Assembly (NCBI GenBank): GCA_946414885.1
Contig: CAMKQH010000006.1
Location: forward strand, 102,703-166,702
From: an uncultured Lachnospiraceae bacterium
Lineage (GTDB): Bacteria; Bacillota; Clostridia; Lachnospirales; Lachnospiraceae
Length of the DNA stretch: 64,000 bases
Direction of reading: 5' to 3'
Shown: one piece after another, positions 1-7,862 of the stretch
Numbering within the stretch: position 1 is the stretch's first letter
Layout: each line of letters opens with the position of its first letter
Translations under genes and position numbers: made by a program
Notes under the pieces: model-generated
The model's input: the letters and a program-made list of their open reading frames with translations, nothing else
Databases searched by the model: none
Told to the model about the DNA's origin: nothing

Positions 1-504
1 ATCTTCGACAGCATGAAGAAGATCCACGGCATGGGCAAGCGCGAGAGACTGTACCTGCAGATCGCGGCGCTGCTTCATGACTGCGGAAAGTACGTATCGC
101 TCGTGGACGTGGGGGAGACTTCCTACGACATCATCATGGCAACGGAGATCATCGGACTCTCCCATGCGGAGCGTGAGATCGTGGCGAGCGTCGTGCGGTA
201 CAATCACAGCGACTTTACCTATTATGGCTATAACGAAAGCCGCGGTTCCGATTTCGCGGGGAAGGAGAGCTACCTTACCATCGCGAAGCTCACGGCGATC
301 CTGCGGCTGGCAAACAGCCTTGACCGAAGCCACAAACAGAAGCTTCGCGGCCTAAAGGCACAGCTTTTGGAAGGCGAACTGAGACTGATGATCGACACCC
401 AGGAGGACATCACGCTTGAGAAGGGCTTCTTTGACACCTCCTCTGAGTTTTTCCAGGAAGTATACAGCGTGGTTCCCGTACTGAAAACCAATAAGAAATT
501 TTAG
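1..504 (+). CDS. Ppx/GppA-type phosphatase, C-terminal HD part (5' end outside window)
   Basis: The frame is already open at base 1, so this is the last 167 codons of a longer gene. An LHDCGK motif about 25 residues in is the HD metal-binding signature, and the all-helical region that follows (RYNHSDF, then LANSLDRSH) matches the C-terminal HD-like domain of exopolyphosphatase/guanosine pentaphosphatase proteins. It ends 9 bases before the polyphosphate kinase gene, and Ppx-type phosphatases are commonly paired with ppk, which supports the call. Such enzymes hydrolyse polyphosphate or pppGpp in the cytoplasm. The actin-like N-terminal catalytic domain is not visible, so a stand-alone HD protein cannot be fully excluded. 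Confidence 0.75.
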   Translation: MFDSMKKIHGMGKRERLYLQIAALLHDCGKYVSLVDVGETSYDIIMATEIIGLSHAEREIVASVVRYNHSDFTYYGYNESRGSDFAGKESYLTIAKLTAILRLANSLDRSHKQKLRGLKAQLLEGELRLMIDTQEDITLEKGFFDTSSEFFQEVYSVVPVLKTNKKF

Positions 505-513
505 GAGCGGAAT

Positions 514-2652
514 ATGGCAGAAAAATCAAACGTCGTAATGAAGGATGCGAAGTATTTTGAAAATCGCGAGCTGTCTTGGATTCTCTTTGACCACAGAATC
601 CTTGGCGAGGCAAGGGACCGGTCCAATCCCTTGTTTGAAAGACTGAAGTTCCTTAGCATCACGGCCTCCAACCTGGATGAATTCTTTATGGTCCGCGTTG
701 CTTCAATCAAGGACATGGTGAATGCGGGATATACCAAGAAGGACATTGCCGGCATGACGCCAAAGACACAGCTGGCTGCCATCGGCAGGGCCACACATGA
801 GCTGGTGGACCTGCAGTATTCCACTTGGGGCAGATCCTTAAATCCCCAGCTCTTGAAGGATGGTCTGCATATTATTGCGCATCACGAGGATCTGGACAAG
901 GAAGAGGAAGCGTTTGTGGATCATTATTTCCAGGAGAACGTTTATCCCGTTCTGACGCCCATGGCGGTAGATTCCTCCAGACCGTTTCCGCTGATCCGGA
1001 ATAAGACCCTGAACATTGGCGCCATGGTGCGCAAAAAGAAAAAGGGAAGTGAGTTGGAATTCGTTACCGTGCAGGTTCCCAGCGTGTTAAACCGCGTGGT
1101 CGAGCTGCCGATAAAGGAAGGGGAGATCAAGCGCGTGATCCTCCTAGAGGAGATCATTGAAAGAAACATTTCCAAGCTCTTTTTGAACTATACCATCGTC
1201 TGCGCTCATCCGTTCCGCATCATGCGTAATGCGGACCTTACCATCGAGGAGGATGAGGCGGAGGATCTGCTCAAGGAGATCGAGAAACAGATCAAAAAGC
1301 GTCAGTGGGGCGAATGCATCCGTCTTGAGGTGGAGCAGGGCATGGACAAAGATCTCCTGGCCTTCCTGAAGAAGGAATTGTTTATCGCAGACGCTTACGT
1401 ATATGAGATCGACGGTCCCTTGGACCTCACCGTGTTGATGAAGCTGTACGGACTGGACGGATTTGATGATCTCAAGGCGCCCAAATATGAACCCAAGCCC
1501 GTGCCGGAGCTCCCGGCGGGATGCAACATTTTCGAGCAGATCCGCAAGGGTGACGTTTTGATGCAGCATCCCTACCAGAGCTTTGAGCCCGTGGTAGACT
1601 TTATCCGTCAGGCGGCAGTGGATCCGAAGGTCCTTGCCATCAAGCAGACCCTCTACCGCGTCAGCGGAAATTCGCCGATCATCGCGGCACTTGCGCAGGC
1701 GGCGGAAAACGGGAAGCAGGTGACGGTTCTCGTGGAACTGAAGGCCCGTTTTGATGAAGAAAACAATATTGTCTGGGCGAGAAAGCTGGAGAAGGCCGGA
1801 TGCCACGTGATCTATGGTCTGTTGGGATTAAAGACCCATTCCAAGATCACCTTGGTGGTCCGCCGTGAGGAGAATGGCATTCAGCGCTACGTGCATCTTG
1901 GCACCGGCAACTACAATGACGCAACGGCAAAGCTCTACACCGACGTTGGCCTGCTCACCTGCTCTGAGACGGTGGGCGAGGATGCCACGGCAGTGTTTAA
2001 CATGCTCTCGGGATATTCAGAGCCCCTGTTCTGGAATAAGCTGTCGCTTGCGCCCCTTTGGCTCAAGGATCGTTTCCTGTTCCTGATCGAAAGGGAAAAG
2101 AAATACGCGCTGGAAGGACGCAAGGCGAGGATCATCGCCAAGATGAACTCCCTGTGTGATCCCGACGTGATCGTTGCCCTCTATGAGGCCAGCGCCGCCG
2201 GCGTAAAGATCGACCTGATCGTGAGAGGCATTTGTTGCCTGCGCGTGGGAATCCCAGGCGTCAGCGAGAACATAACGGTGCGCTCCATCGTTGGCAATTT
2301 CCTGGAGCACGCGAGAATCTTTTACTTTGAAAACGACGAGCATCCGGAGGTGTATTGTTCCAGTGCGGACTGGATGCCGAGAAACCTGGAGAGGCGCGTG
2401 GAGATCCTGTTCCCCATCGATCAGCCCCAGCTGAAGGAAGAACTGCGGCACGTACTTGACGTACAGCTCGCAGACACGGTAAAGGCATGCATCCTTAAGC
2501 CTGACGGAACCTACGAGAAGGTGGACGGCCGGGGAAAGAAGGCCGTTCTGGCCCAGGAAGTATTCTGCAAGGAGGCAGCCAAGAAGGCAAAGGTTGCAAA
2601 GACGGCGGGAGAGAGCCGCACCTTTAAGCCCAAGATGGCTCCGACGAACTAA
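514..2652 (+). CDS. ppk1: Polyphosphate kinase 1
   Basis: Full-length 712-residue PPK1, which reversibly moves the gamma phosphate of ATP onto inorganic polyphosphate. The N-terminal four-helix region contains NRELSWILFD and NLDEFFMVR, both typical of the family. The catalytic histidine is His442 in KTHSKITL and the second conserved histidine is His461 in YVHLGTGNYN; their 19-residue spacing equals that of His435/His454 in the E. coli enzyme. The C-terminal tail past about residue 685 is lysine-rich and not conserved. It follows the Ppx-type phosphatase by 9 bases, forming a synthesis/degradation pair. The start ATG at 514 follows an AGGAGCGG ribosome site. Confidence 0.96.
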   Translation: MAEKSNVVMKDAKYFENRELSWILFDHRILGEARDRSNPLFERLKFLSITASNLDEFFMVRVASIKDMVNAGYTKKDIAGMTPKTQLAAIGRATHELVDLQYSTWGRSLNPQLLKDGLHIIAHHEDLDKEEEAFVDHYFQENVYPVLTPMAVDSSRPFPLIRNKTLNIGAMVRKKKKGSELEFVTVQVPSVLNRVVELPIKEGEIKRVILLEEIIERNISKLFLNYTIVCAHPFRIMRNADLTIEEDEAEDLLKEIEKQIKKRQWGECIRLEVEQGMDKDLLAFLKKELFIADAYVYEIDGPLDLTVLMKLYGLDGFDDLKAPKYEPKPVPELPAGCNIFEQIRKGDVLMQHPYQSFEPVVDFIRQAAVDPKVLAIKQTLYRVSGNSPIIAALAQAAENGKQVTVLVELKARFDEENNIVWARKLEKAGCHVIYGLLGLKTHSKITLVVRREENGIQRYVHLGTGNYNDATAKLYTDVGLLTCSETVGEDATAVFNMLSGYSEPLFWNKLSLAPLWLKDRFLFLIEREKKYALEGRKARIIAKMNSLCDPDVIVALYEASAAGVKIDLIVRGICCLRVGIPGVSENITVRSIVGNFLEHARIFYFENDEHPEVYCSSADWMPRNLERRVEILFPIDQPQLKEELRHVLDVQLADTVKACILKPDGTYEKVDGRGKKAVLAQEVFCKEAAKKAKVAKTAGESRTFKPKMAPTN

Positions 2653-2679
2653 TTACTTGGACGGAAGAGAGTGGAAAGA

Positions 2680-3927
2680 ATGACGTACGTTGTTTTGGCT
2701 TCGGGGTCCCCGAGAAGGCGGGAACTGTTGGAGCAGATTGGAATCAAATTTGACGTAAGGGTGAGCGAGGCGGACGAGGAGATTGCGCCGGGAACGAAAC
2801 CGCATCAGGCAGTGGAGGAATTGTCTTACCGGAAGGCGAAGGCCGTATGGGAGGAACTGCAGGAGAAGGAGACCGTGATCGGGGCGGATACCGTGGTCGC
2901 GCTCGGGGATCAGATCCTTGGAAAGCCCAAGGATGCCGACGAGGCAAAGGAGATGCTGACGCGCCTTCAGGGAAGGGAGCATTATGTCTATACCGGTGTT
3001 ACCATCCTGACAAAGGAGGGCAAGAGGGTTACCTTTCATGAAGGGACGAAGGTGACGTTCACGCCCATGAGCCGTGAGGAGATCGAGGCCTACGTGGCGA
3101 CGGGGGATCCCCTGGATAAGGCCGGCGCCTATGGCATCCAAGGGGAGTTCGCAAAGTACGTAAAGGGCATCCAGGGGGATTACAATTCCGTGGTGGGACT
3201 TCCCGCAGGGCGGCTCTATCAGGAATTAATGCGGATCGGGAGGGCCGGCGCACCCAAGAAAGCGGTCATCTTTGATTTGGACGGTACGCTCTCTGACACG
3301 ATCCAAAGCCTTACGTACTGCGGTAATGAAATGCTAAAGGAATTGGGCTATGGTCCCTTTGAAGCAAAGGATTATCAATACTTTGCGGGAGACGGTGCGG
3401 CAAACCTGGTAAAGCGGGCGCTGCGGGCTTCGGGAGACATGGAGCTTCGCTCCTTTGACAAGGCGTTTCCCAGATATAAAGAGATCTTTGCCGTACATTG
3501 CATGGATGGCGTGAAGCCTTTTGACGGTATCACGGAATTGGTTGCCGAGCTAAAAAAGCGTGGCTTAAAGCTGGCCGTGCTTTCGAATAAACCGCACGCG
3601 GAGACCATACGGGTGGTTGAAACCCTGTTTGGAAAGGGCACCTTCGACGTGCTTCAGGGACAGGAGCCCGGACTTGCACTGAAACCTAGTGCCGACGGCG
3701 TGTTCCGCATTCTGGAGAAGCTTCGCGCTGGCGGGGAGGAAATCTTGCCGGAGAACGTGCTGTATCTGGGTGACACCGGCACGGACGTGCTGACGGGACG
3801 CGGCGCGGGAGCATTTACCGTAGGCGTTCTCTGGGGCTTCCGCGAGCGGGAGGAGCTTTTGGAAAACGGCGCTGATGCGTTGATCAGCCATCCGGCTGAG
3901 GCACTTTCGTTTTTGACGGAAGATTGA
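2680..3927 (+). CDS. Maf nucleotide pyrophosphatase fused to a HAD phosphatase
   Basis: Two complete enzymes in one chain of about 415 residues. Residues 1-185 are a Maf domain (LASGSPRRREL near the start, then GADTVV, then KAGAYGIQG), a family that hydrolyses non-canonical or modified nucleoside triphosphates. From about residue 195 a HAD phosphatase begins with the nucleophile motif VIFDLDGTLSDT, continues with the motif II region LAVLSNKPH, and ends with motif IV LGDTGTDV, as in phosphoglycolate phosphatases. I prefer ATG 2680 because GGAAGAG at 2663-2669 is well spaced for it; a GTG at 2671 is the alternative. It lies 27 bases after ppk1. The fusion may couple nucleotide clean-up with dephosphorylation of the product, which is inference. 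Confidence 0.9.
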   Translation: MTYVVLASGSPRRRELLEQIGIKFDVRVSEADEEIAPGTKPHQAVEELSYRKAKAVWEELQEKETVIGADTVVALGDQILGKPKDADEAKEMLTRLQGREHYVYTGVTILTKEGKRVTFHEGTKVTFTPMSREEIEAYVATGDPLDKAGAYGIQGEFAKYVKGIQGDYNSVVGLPAGRLYQELMRIGRAGAPKKAVIFDLDGTLSDTIQSLTYCGNEMLKELGYGPFEAKDYQYFAGDGAANLVKRALRASGDMELRSFDKAFPRYKEIFAVHCMDGVKPFDGITELVAELKKRGLKLAVLSNKPHAETIRVVETLFGKGTFDVLQGQEPGLALKPSADGVFRILEKLRAGGEEILPENVLYLGDTGTDVLTGRGAGAFTVGVLWGFREREELLENGADALISHPAEALSFLTED

Positions 3928-3983
3928 CTAGACAAGAAACCATTTTGAATCACGTTACGTTAGAACTTTTTGGAGGTAAAGCG

Positions 3984-4247
3984 ATGAGAGAATATGACGA
4001 TGCCGTATTGGAGTGCTTTTTGAAGAATCAGGGACAGTTATATCCCGAGCCCGTGGCAGAGACCATGGAGGAGGCAGAGGAATTCTTGGAGGATTGCATG
4101 GCCGTGGTTGCTGACTCTCTGGAAGAGGTTTTGGAGTATTTTGAGGAAGTTGGCGTTGACCTGGAAGGCGCTGAAGGAGAAGAAGTTTTGGAAAACGACG
4201 AGATCTTTGACGTCGGTGACGGAAGGTATCTGATCGTTGAAGGGTAA
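3984..4247 (+). CDS. Small acidic conserved hypothetical protein
   Basis: An 87-residue, strongly acidic protein (about a third Asp/Glu) with no membrane segment or signal peptide. The N-terminal half (ECFLKNQGQLYPEPVAETMEE) and the ending DVGDGRYLIVEG look like a compact alpha/beta fold, but I do not recognise a catalytic motif. The start at 3984 is chosen because GGAGG at 3971-3975 lies an ideal distance upstream; the reading frame itself is open from 3924, overlapping the Maf-HAD gene. It is probably the last gene of the ppk operon. Function unknown. Confidence 0.7.
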   Translation: MREYDDAVLECFLKNQGQLYPEPVAETMEEAEEFLEDCMAVVADSLEEVLEYFEEVGVDLEGAEGEEVLENDEIFDVGDGRYLIVEG

Positions 4248-4256
4248 AAAAAGTGC

Positions 4257-4285
4257 TTTAATTTTTTTACCTTGAGTGATATAAT
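4257..4285 (+). promoter_or_regulatory. Probable promoter of the polysaccharide locus
   Basis: A perfect TATAAT at 4280-4285 lies 62 bases before the PqqD-like gene. The best -35 at 17-base spacing is the weak TTTAAT at 4257-4262. The 100-base gap is AT-rich compared with its surroundings. It would drive the long co-directional run that starts at 4348. Prediction from motif only. Confidence 0.45.
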
Positions 4286-4347
4286 AATAATTTGGTTATT
4301 CGTTCTTCTACCAGTAAATACGGCATTCTTAAAGGAAAGGCGCGCAA

Positions 4348-4611
4348 ATGAACGGCAAGAAGCGATATCAAATACGGCATGCGGCAGGTCAGTACTGGCT
4401 GCTGGACATGGAGCAAAAGCCGGGAAAATACAAGGCGCCAATGGCGCTAAATGAGACGGGAGCCATGATCCTGAACAGTTTTTGGGAGCAGGGCGATCCG
4501 AAGGCGGCAGCCAAGGCATTAAGTGAAGAGTATGAGATCGGAATGGATGAAGCGCTCGCGGACGTGACGGAATTCTTGGGACAACTGAAGCGCCAGGGCA
4601 TTGCATTATAG
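4348..4611 (+). CDS. PqqD-like peptide-binding protein (first copy)
   Basis: An 87-residue protein with the PqqD/RiPP-recognition-element pattern: a short beta-rich N-terminus (YQIRHAAGQYWLLD), the family core LNETGAMI, then helices ending in FLGQLKRQGI. PqqD-family proteins bind leader peptides and present them to modifying enzymes. It shares the LNETGA core and overall layout with the protein at 23688 and the N-terminus of the kinase-like protein at 28012. No radical SAM partner is nearby. It stands 21 bases before the PelD-like gene, so it is co-transcribed with the polysaccharide genes, which suggests that a peptide or protein is handled by the same locus. Confidence 0.8.
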   Translation: MNGKKRYQIRHAAGQYWLLDMEQKPGKYKAPMALNETGAMILNSFWEQGDPKAAAKALSEEYEIGMDEALADVTEFLGQLKRQGIAL

Positions 4612-4632
4612 AGTTGGAAAGGGCATGGAAAG

Positions 4633-6906
4633 ATGGATATTTTACTGATCGGGAGCACGGGAAGCCTGATGCGGAAAATGGTGGAAAAGCTCCACAAGGA
4701 GGGACACAGGATTTTCGTCCTGACGGAGGAAGGCAAGGACACGTTCTTTAACCGGAGAGTCTTTGAGACCTATCGTTTTGCATATGACAACGCATGTATC
4801 CGCGAGGTATTTGTGAGCGTAAAGCCGCAAGTTACCTTGTTTTTGGGCGCTTATGACAAGACGTTTCCCTGGAAGACGGGCATGAATACTCCCGTTAAGT
4901 TTAGCTCCAGTCTTCTGAATCTGTTAATGTCCTTCTCTGCATTGCGTCAGGGAAGATTTATCTATCTTTCTTCCGAGGAAGCCTTGGAGGGTTTTGAAGC
5001 GACGGATGACGGCTACGTGGAGCGCAGCAAGAATATCTCAGAAAAGGCACAGTCCATCGCCATGGGAGAGAAAACCTGTCTGGATTACGGCAAGATGACC
5101 ATGGGAGACGTGATGGTGCTTCGCGTTGGAAATCTTTACGGCATTCCGGAGGACGCGTCTGAGCTTGACAACGTCTGCGCAAAGATGTGCATGGATGCTC
5201 TCGATCTGGGCGAGATCAAGCTTCACGCCGGCAGGACCGTCAGTGCCCTGAACGCAAAGCCAGTGATGGAAATGCAGGAGGATGACCTGACGATCCTGGA
5301 AGGAGAAAAGAGCTACCGTCTGCTCCACGTCATGGATGCAGTGGAGTATATTTATAAAATGATGACAGTGAGCGGTCATCAGTCAGACATGTACCAGATT
5401 GCTGGAAAGACGCTGATCACCCAGAGGGAGATGGCGCAGCTTATCATCTCCGGAATGAAATCGAATCAGCCGGAGGAAGACGCTCCGGTGATCTTGGACA
5501 GCCTGTTGGATTCCCAGACCAACGTTACCCTCGACATGGAAACAACGGACGAGGAGTTTGGGCTGTTTGAGATGAATCCGCCCAGAAAGGCCTTACCGAT
5601 TCTTGCTGACTATATCAAGAAACACGCCGGAAGATTCTCAAGGCTCTCCGACAGACAGGAGAGTGCGTGGGATGCCTTTGTGCGCAAGGGCAAAGAGATG
5701 ATCCGCGCGGCCGTTCCCTTTGTCGAGAACTTAATCTTGTTTATTCCCTTCTTTATGCTCAATAACCGTGCAACGGATCACGAATACTTTAAGCATCTGG
5801 ATTTCTATCTGTTGTACGTGTTGCTCTTTGCGATCGTGCACGGACAGCAGCAGGCGATCTTTTCCTGTCTTCTTGCGATCGCAGGTTATTTCTTCCGCCA
5901 GATGTACTGGCGATCCGGATTTGACGTGCTGTTGGACTACAGTACCTACGTATGGATGGCACAGCTCCTGATCCTCGGTCTTGTTGTTGGTTACATGAAG
6001 GATAAACTGAAGGCCGTTAAGGAAGAGAGTAACAATGAGGTCAAATTCCTTTCGAGACAGCTTGCGGACATGTCTGACATCAACGGAAGTAACGTTCGCG
6101 TGAAGGACGTGCTGTCCGATCAGCTGGTGAACCAGAATGACAGTATCGGAAAGATCTACGAAGTGACTTCCAGCCTGGATCAGTATGAGCCTGAGGAGGT
6201 TCTTTTCTACGCGGCAGACGTTATCGCCAAGATCATGCACTGCAAGGACGTGGCGATTTACTCCGTCTCCGGTGAGGTTTACGCGAGACTCGTATCCTCC
6301 ACTTCGGACAAGGCAAGGTCCCTGGGAAATTCCGTACATTACAAGAAGATGGAGCAGATGTATGAAGTGCTCTGTCAGAAAAAGGTTTATATTAACAAGA
6401 ACATGACGGAGGAGTATCCTCTGATGGCAAATGCCATTTTTGGCGGTGACCAGATGCAGATCATCATTATGGTTTGGGGCATCTCCTGGGAGAGAATGAC
6501 GCTCGGCCAGGCGAACGTGCTCGCCATTGCCAGTTATCTGACCCAGAACGCCGTACTGCGCGCGGACAAGTACATGGAAGTTCTCCGTTCCCAGAGATAC
6601 CTTGGAAACACGCACGTCATGGAGGCAGAAGCCTTTGATCAGCTCATAAGTGCCTTCTTAAGGGCAAGGGAAAAGGGCTTTACCAAGTGTACGCTGATCA
6701 ACGTTACCAATACGCAGGGTTATGCGATCGAAGACCTGGACAAAAAGCTTGACAATGTCCTGAGAGACACGGACTACGTGGGTCTTACGGCAGCAGGAAC
6801 CATACAGGTACTTCTGGCGAATTCCGGACCTGCTGACGCGGAGTTCGCGATCAAGCGTCTTCAGAACGCCGGTTTTGAGTGTTATCGCGAGGAGGAGGCA
6901 GTATGA
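4633..6906 (+). CDS. pelD: PelD-like receptor: SDR domain, membrane helices, GAF and degenerate GGDEF
   Basis: A 757-residue four-part protein. Residues 1-330 form an NAD-dependent epimerase/SDR-like domain beginning ILLIGSTGSL. About four hydrophobic segments lie between 366 and 455. A GAF-like domain spans roughly 514-645. The C-terminus (about 650-757) reads like GGDEF, but the active-site motif is AAGTI at 720-724 instead of GGDEF. The inhibitory-site RxxD is kept as Arg711-Asp714 (RDTD), exactly five residues upstream, as in c-di-GMP-binding GGDEF domains. This is the layout of PelD, the c-di-GMP receptor that licenses Pel polysaccharide synthesis, known also from Gram-positive pelDEADAFG operons. 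Its stop overlaps the next start as ATGA. The SDR fusion may supply a sugar-nucleotide epimerase activity (inference). Confidence 0.82.
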   Translation: MDILLIGSTGSLMRKMVEKLHKEGHRIFVLTEEGKDTFFNRRVFETYRFAYDNACIREVFVSVKPQVTLFLGAYDKTFPWKTGMNTPVKFSSSLLNLLMSFSALRQGRFIYLSSEEALEGFEATDDGYVERSKNISEKAQSIAMGEKTCLDYGKMTMGDVMVLRVGNLYGIPEDASELDNVCAKMCMDALDLGEIKLHAGRTVSALNAKPVMEMQEDDLTILEGEKSYRLLHVMDAVEYIYKMMTVSGHQSDMYQIAGKTLITQREMAQLIISGMKSNQPEEDAPVILDSLLDSQTNVTLDMETTDEEFGLFEMNPPRKALPILADYIKKHAGRFSRLSDRQESAWDAFVRKGKEMIRAAVPFVENLILFIPFFMLNNRATDHEYFKHLDFYLLYVLLFAIVHGQQQAIFSCLLAIAGYFFRQMYWRSGFDVLLDYSTYVWMAQLLILGLVVGYMKDKLKAVKEESNNEVKFLSRQLADMSDINGSNVRVKDVLSDQLVNQNDSIGKIYEVTSSLDQYEPEEVLFYAADVIAKIMHCKDVAIYSVSGEVYARLVSSTSDKARSLGNSVHYKKMEQMYEVLCQKKVYINKNMTEEYPLMANAIFGGDQMQIIIMVWGISWERMTLGQANVLAIASYLTQNAVLRADKYMEVLRSQRYLGNTHVMEAEAFDQLISAFLRAREKGFTKCTLINVTNTQGYAIEDLDKKLDNVLRDTDYVGLTAAGTIQVLLANSGPADAEFAIKRLQNAGFECYREEEAV

Positions 6907-7847
6907 CTGGAGCAATCTGGTTTATCCTGATCTTGATCATAAATACGATCATATGCGTCCTGTTTGTGGTATGGGGGCATTTTCAGCAGCTTCGTGATGA
7001 GGAAGCAAAGCAAAAGCATGCGCTTATGAGTATGCAGGGATATTATATCCAGGCGGGGATCATGTTTCTTTGTCCCGTTGTCGGACCTTTGTTTTTCATT
7101 ACGGCTCAGATCATCTATGCCTATTTCTTCCGGAACGGGCCGGATCTGGCTGACGTTATTTTTGGCAAGGACAAGGTGAAGGCGCCGAGAAAAGCGGAAG
7201 AGGAAGTGGAGAGAAACCGCGTGCCCCTGGAGGAGGCGCTTGCCGTATCTGACAGGCAGAGCGTCCGGAGTCTGATGCTGGACGTGGTCCGCGGAGACGT
7301 AAGCAAATCCCTGGCTTCCATTAATCTCGCCCTGAACAGTGAAGATTCTGAGACGTCCCACTATGCGGCAACGGTCATGAGAGATTCCCTAAATGACTTC
7401 CGGCAGACCAGCCAATACAAATATCTTGCCTTCAAGGAGGATTACGTTGCGCCTGAAGTGAAGGCCTGTGAACTGATCGAATACATGAATGACATTCTGA
7501 CGCAGGACGTATTCCCTGAGATGGAACAAAGGGAATTCGTGAACAAGATGGATGAAGCCTGCAATTTCCTGTATTCTGACGAGGAATACCGCGAGAAGAT
7601 CCTTCCGCAGTACGTGGAATGGGTTGGACTCCTGCAATTAAAGCTGCGTAATTACGACAGGGTGAAATATTGGTGCAACGCATCGAAGGAATTGTTCCCG
7701 AACGAGCTTTCAACGTATACCCTGCAGCTGAAACTATATTTTTGCATGGAGAACAGGGAAAGCTTTTTCCGGGTTATGGACGAGCTGAAGAAGGCGGACG
7801 TGGTCATCGACCGCGAGACGCTGGAATTGATCCGTATTTTCAACTAA
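6903..7847 (+). CDS. pelE: PelE-like membrane protein with helical-repeat C-terminus
   Basis: A 314-residue protein. Hydrophobic segments lie at about residues 3-25 and 45-72, followed by a long soluble helical region with repeat-like spacing (aromatic/leucine pairs such as YVEWVGLLQLKLRNYDRVKY) resembling TPR helices. PelE of the Pel system has the same plan: membrane helices plus TPR domain, and it partners PelD. The start at 6903 gives the usual 4-base ATGA overlap with pelD, which implies translational coupling. Assignment rests on topology and neighbours more than on sequence identity. Confidence 0.65.
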   Translation: MTGAIWFILILIINTIICVLFVVWGHFQQLRDEEAKQKHALMSMQGYYIQAGIMFLCPVVGPLFFITAQIIYAYFFRNGPDLADVIFGKDKVKAPRKAEEEVERNRVPLEEALAVSDRQSVRSLMLDVVRGDVSKSLASINLALNSEDSETSHYAATVMRDSLNDFRQTSQYKYLAFKEDYVAPEVKACELIEYMNDILTQDVFPEMEQREFVNKMDEACNFLYSDEEYREKILPQYVEWVGLLQLKLRNYDRVKYWCNASKELFPNELSTYTLQLKLYFCMENRESFFRVMDELKKADVVIDRETLELIRIFN

Positions 7848-7862
7848 GAGGAGAATCCGCTC

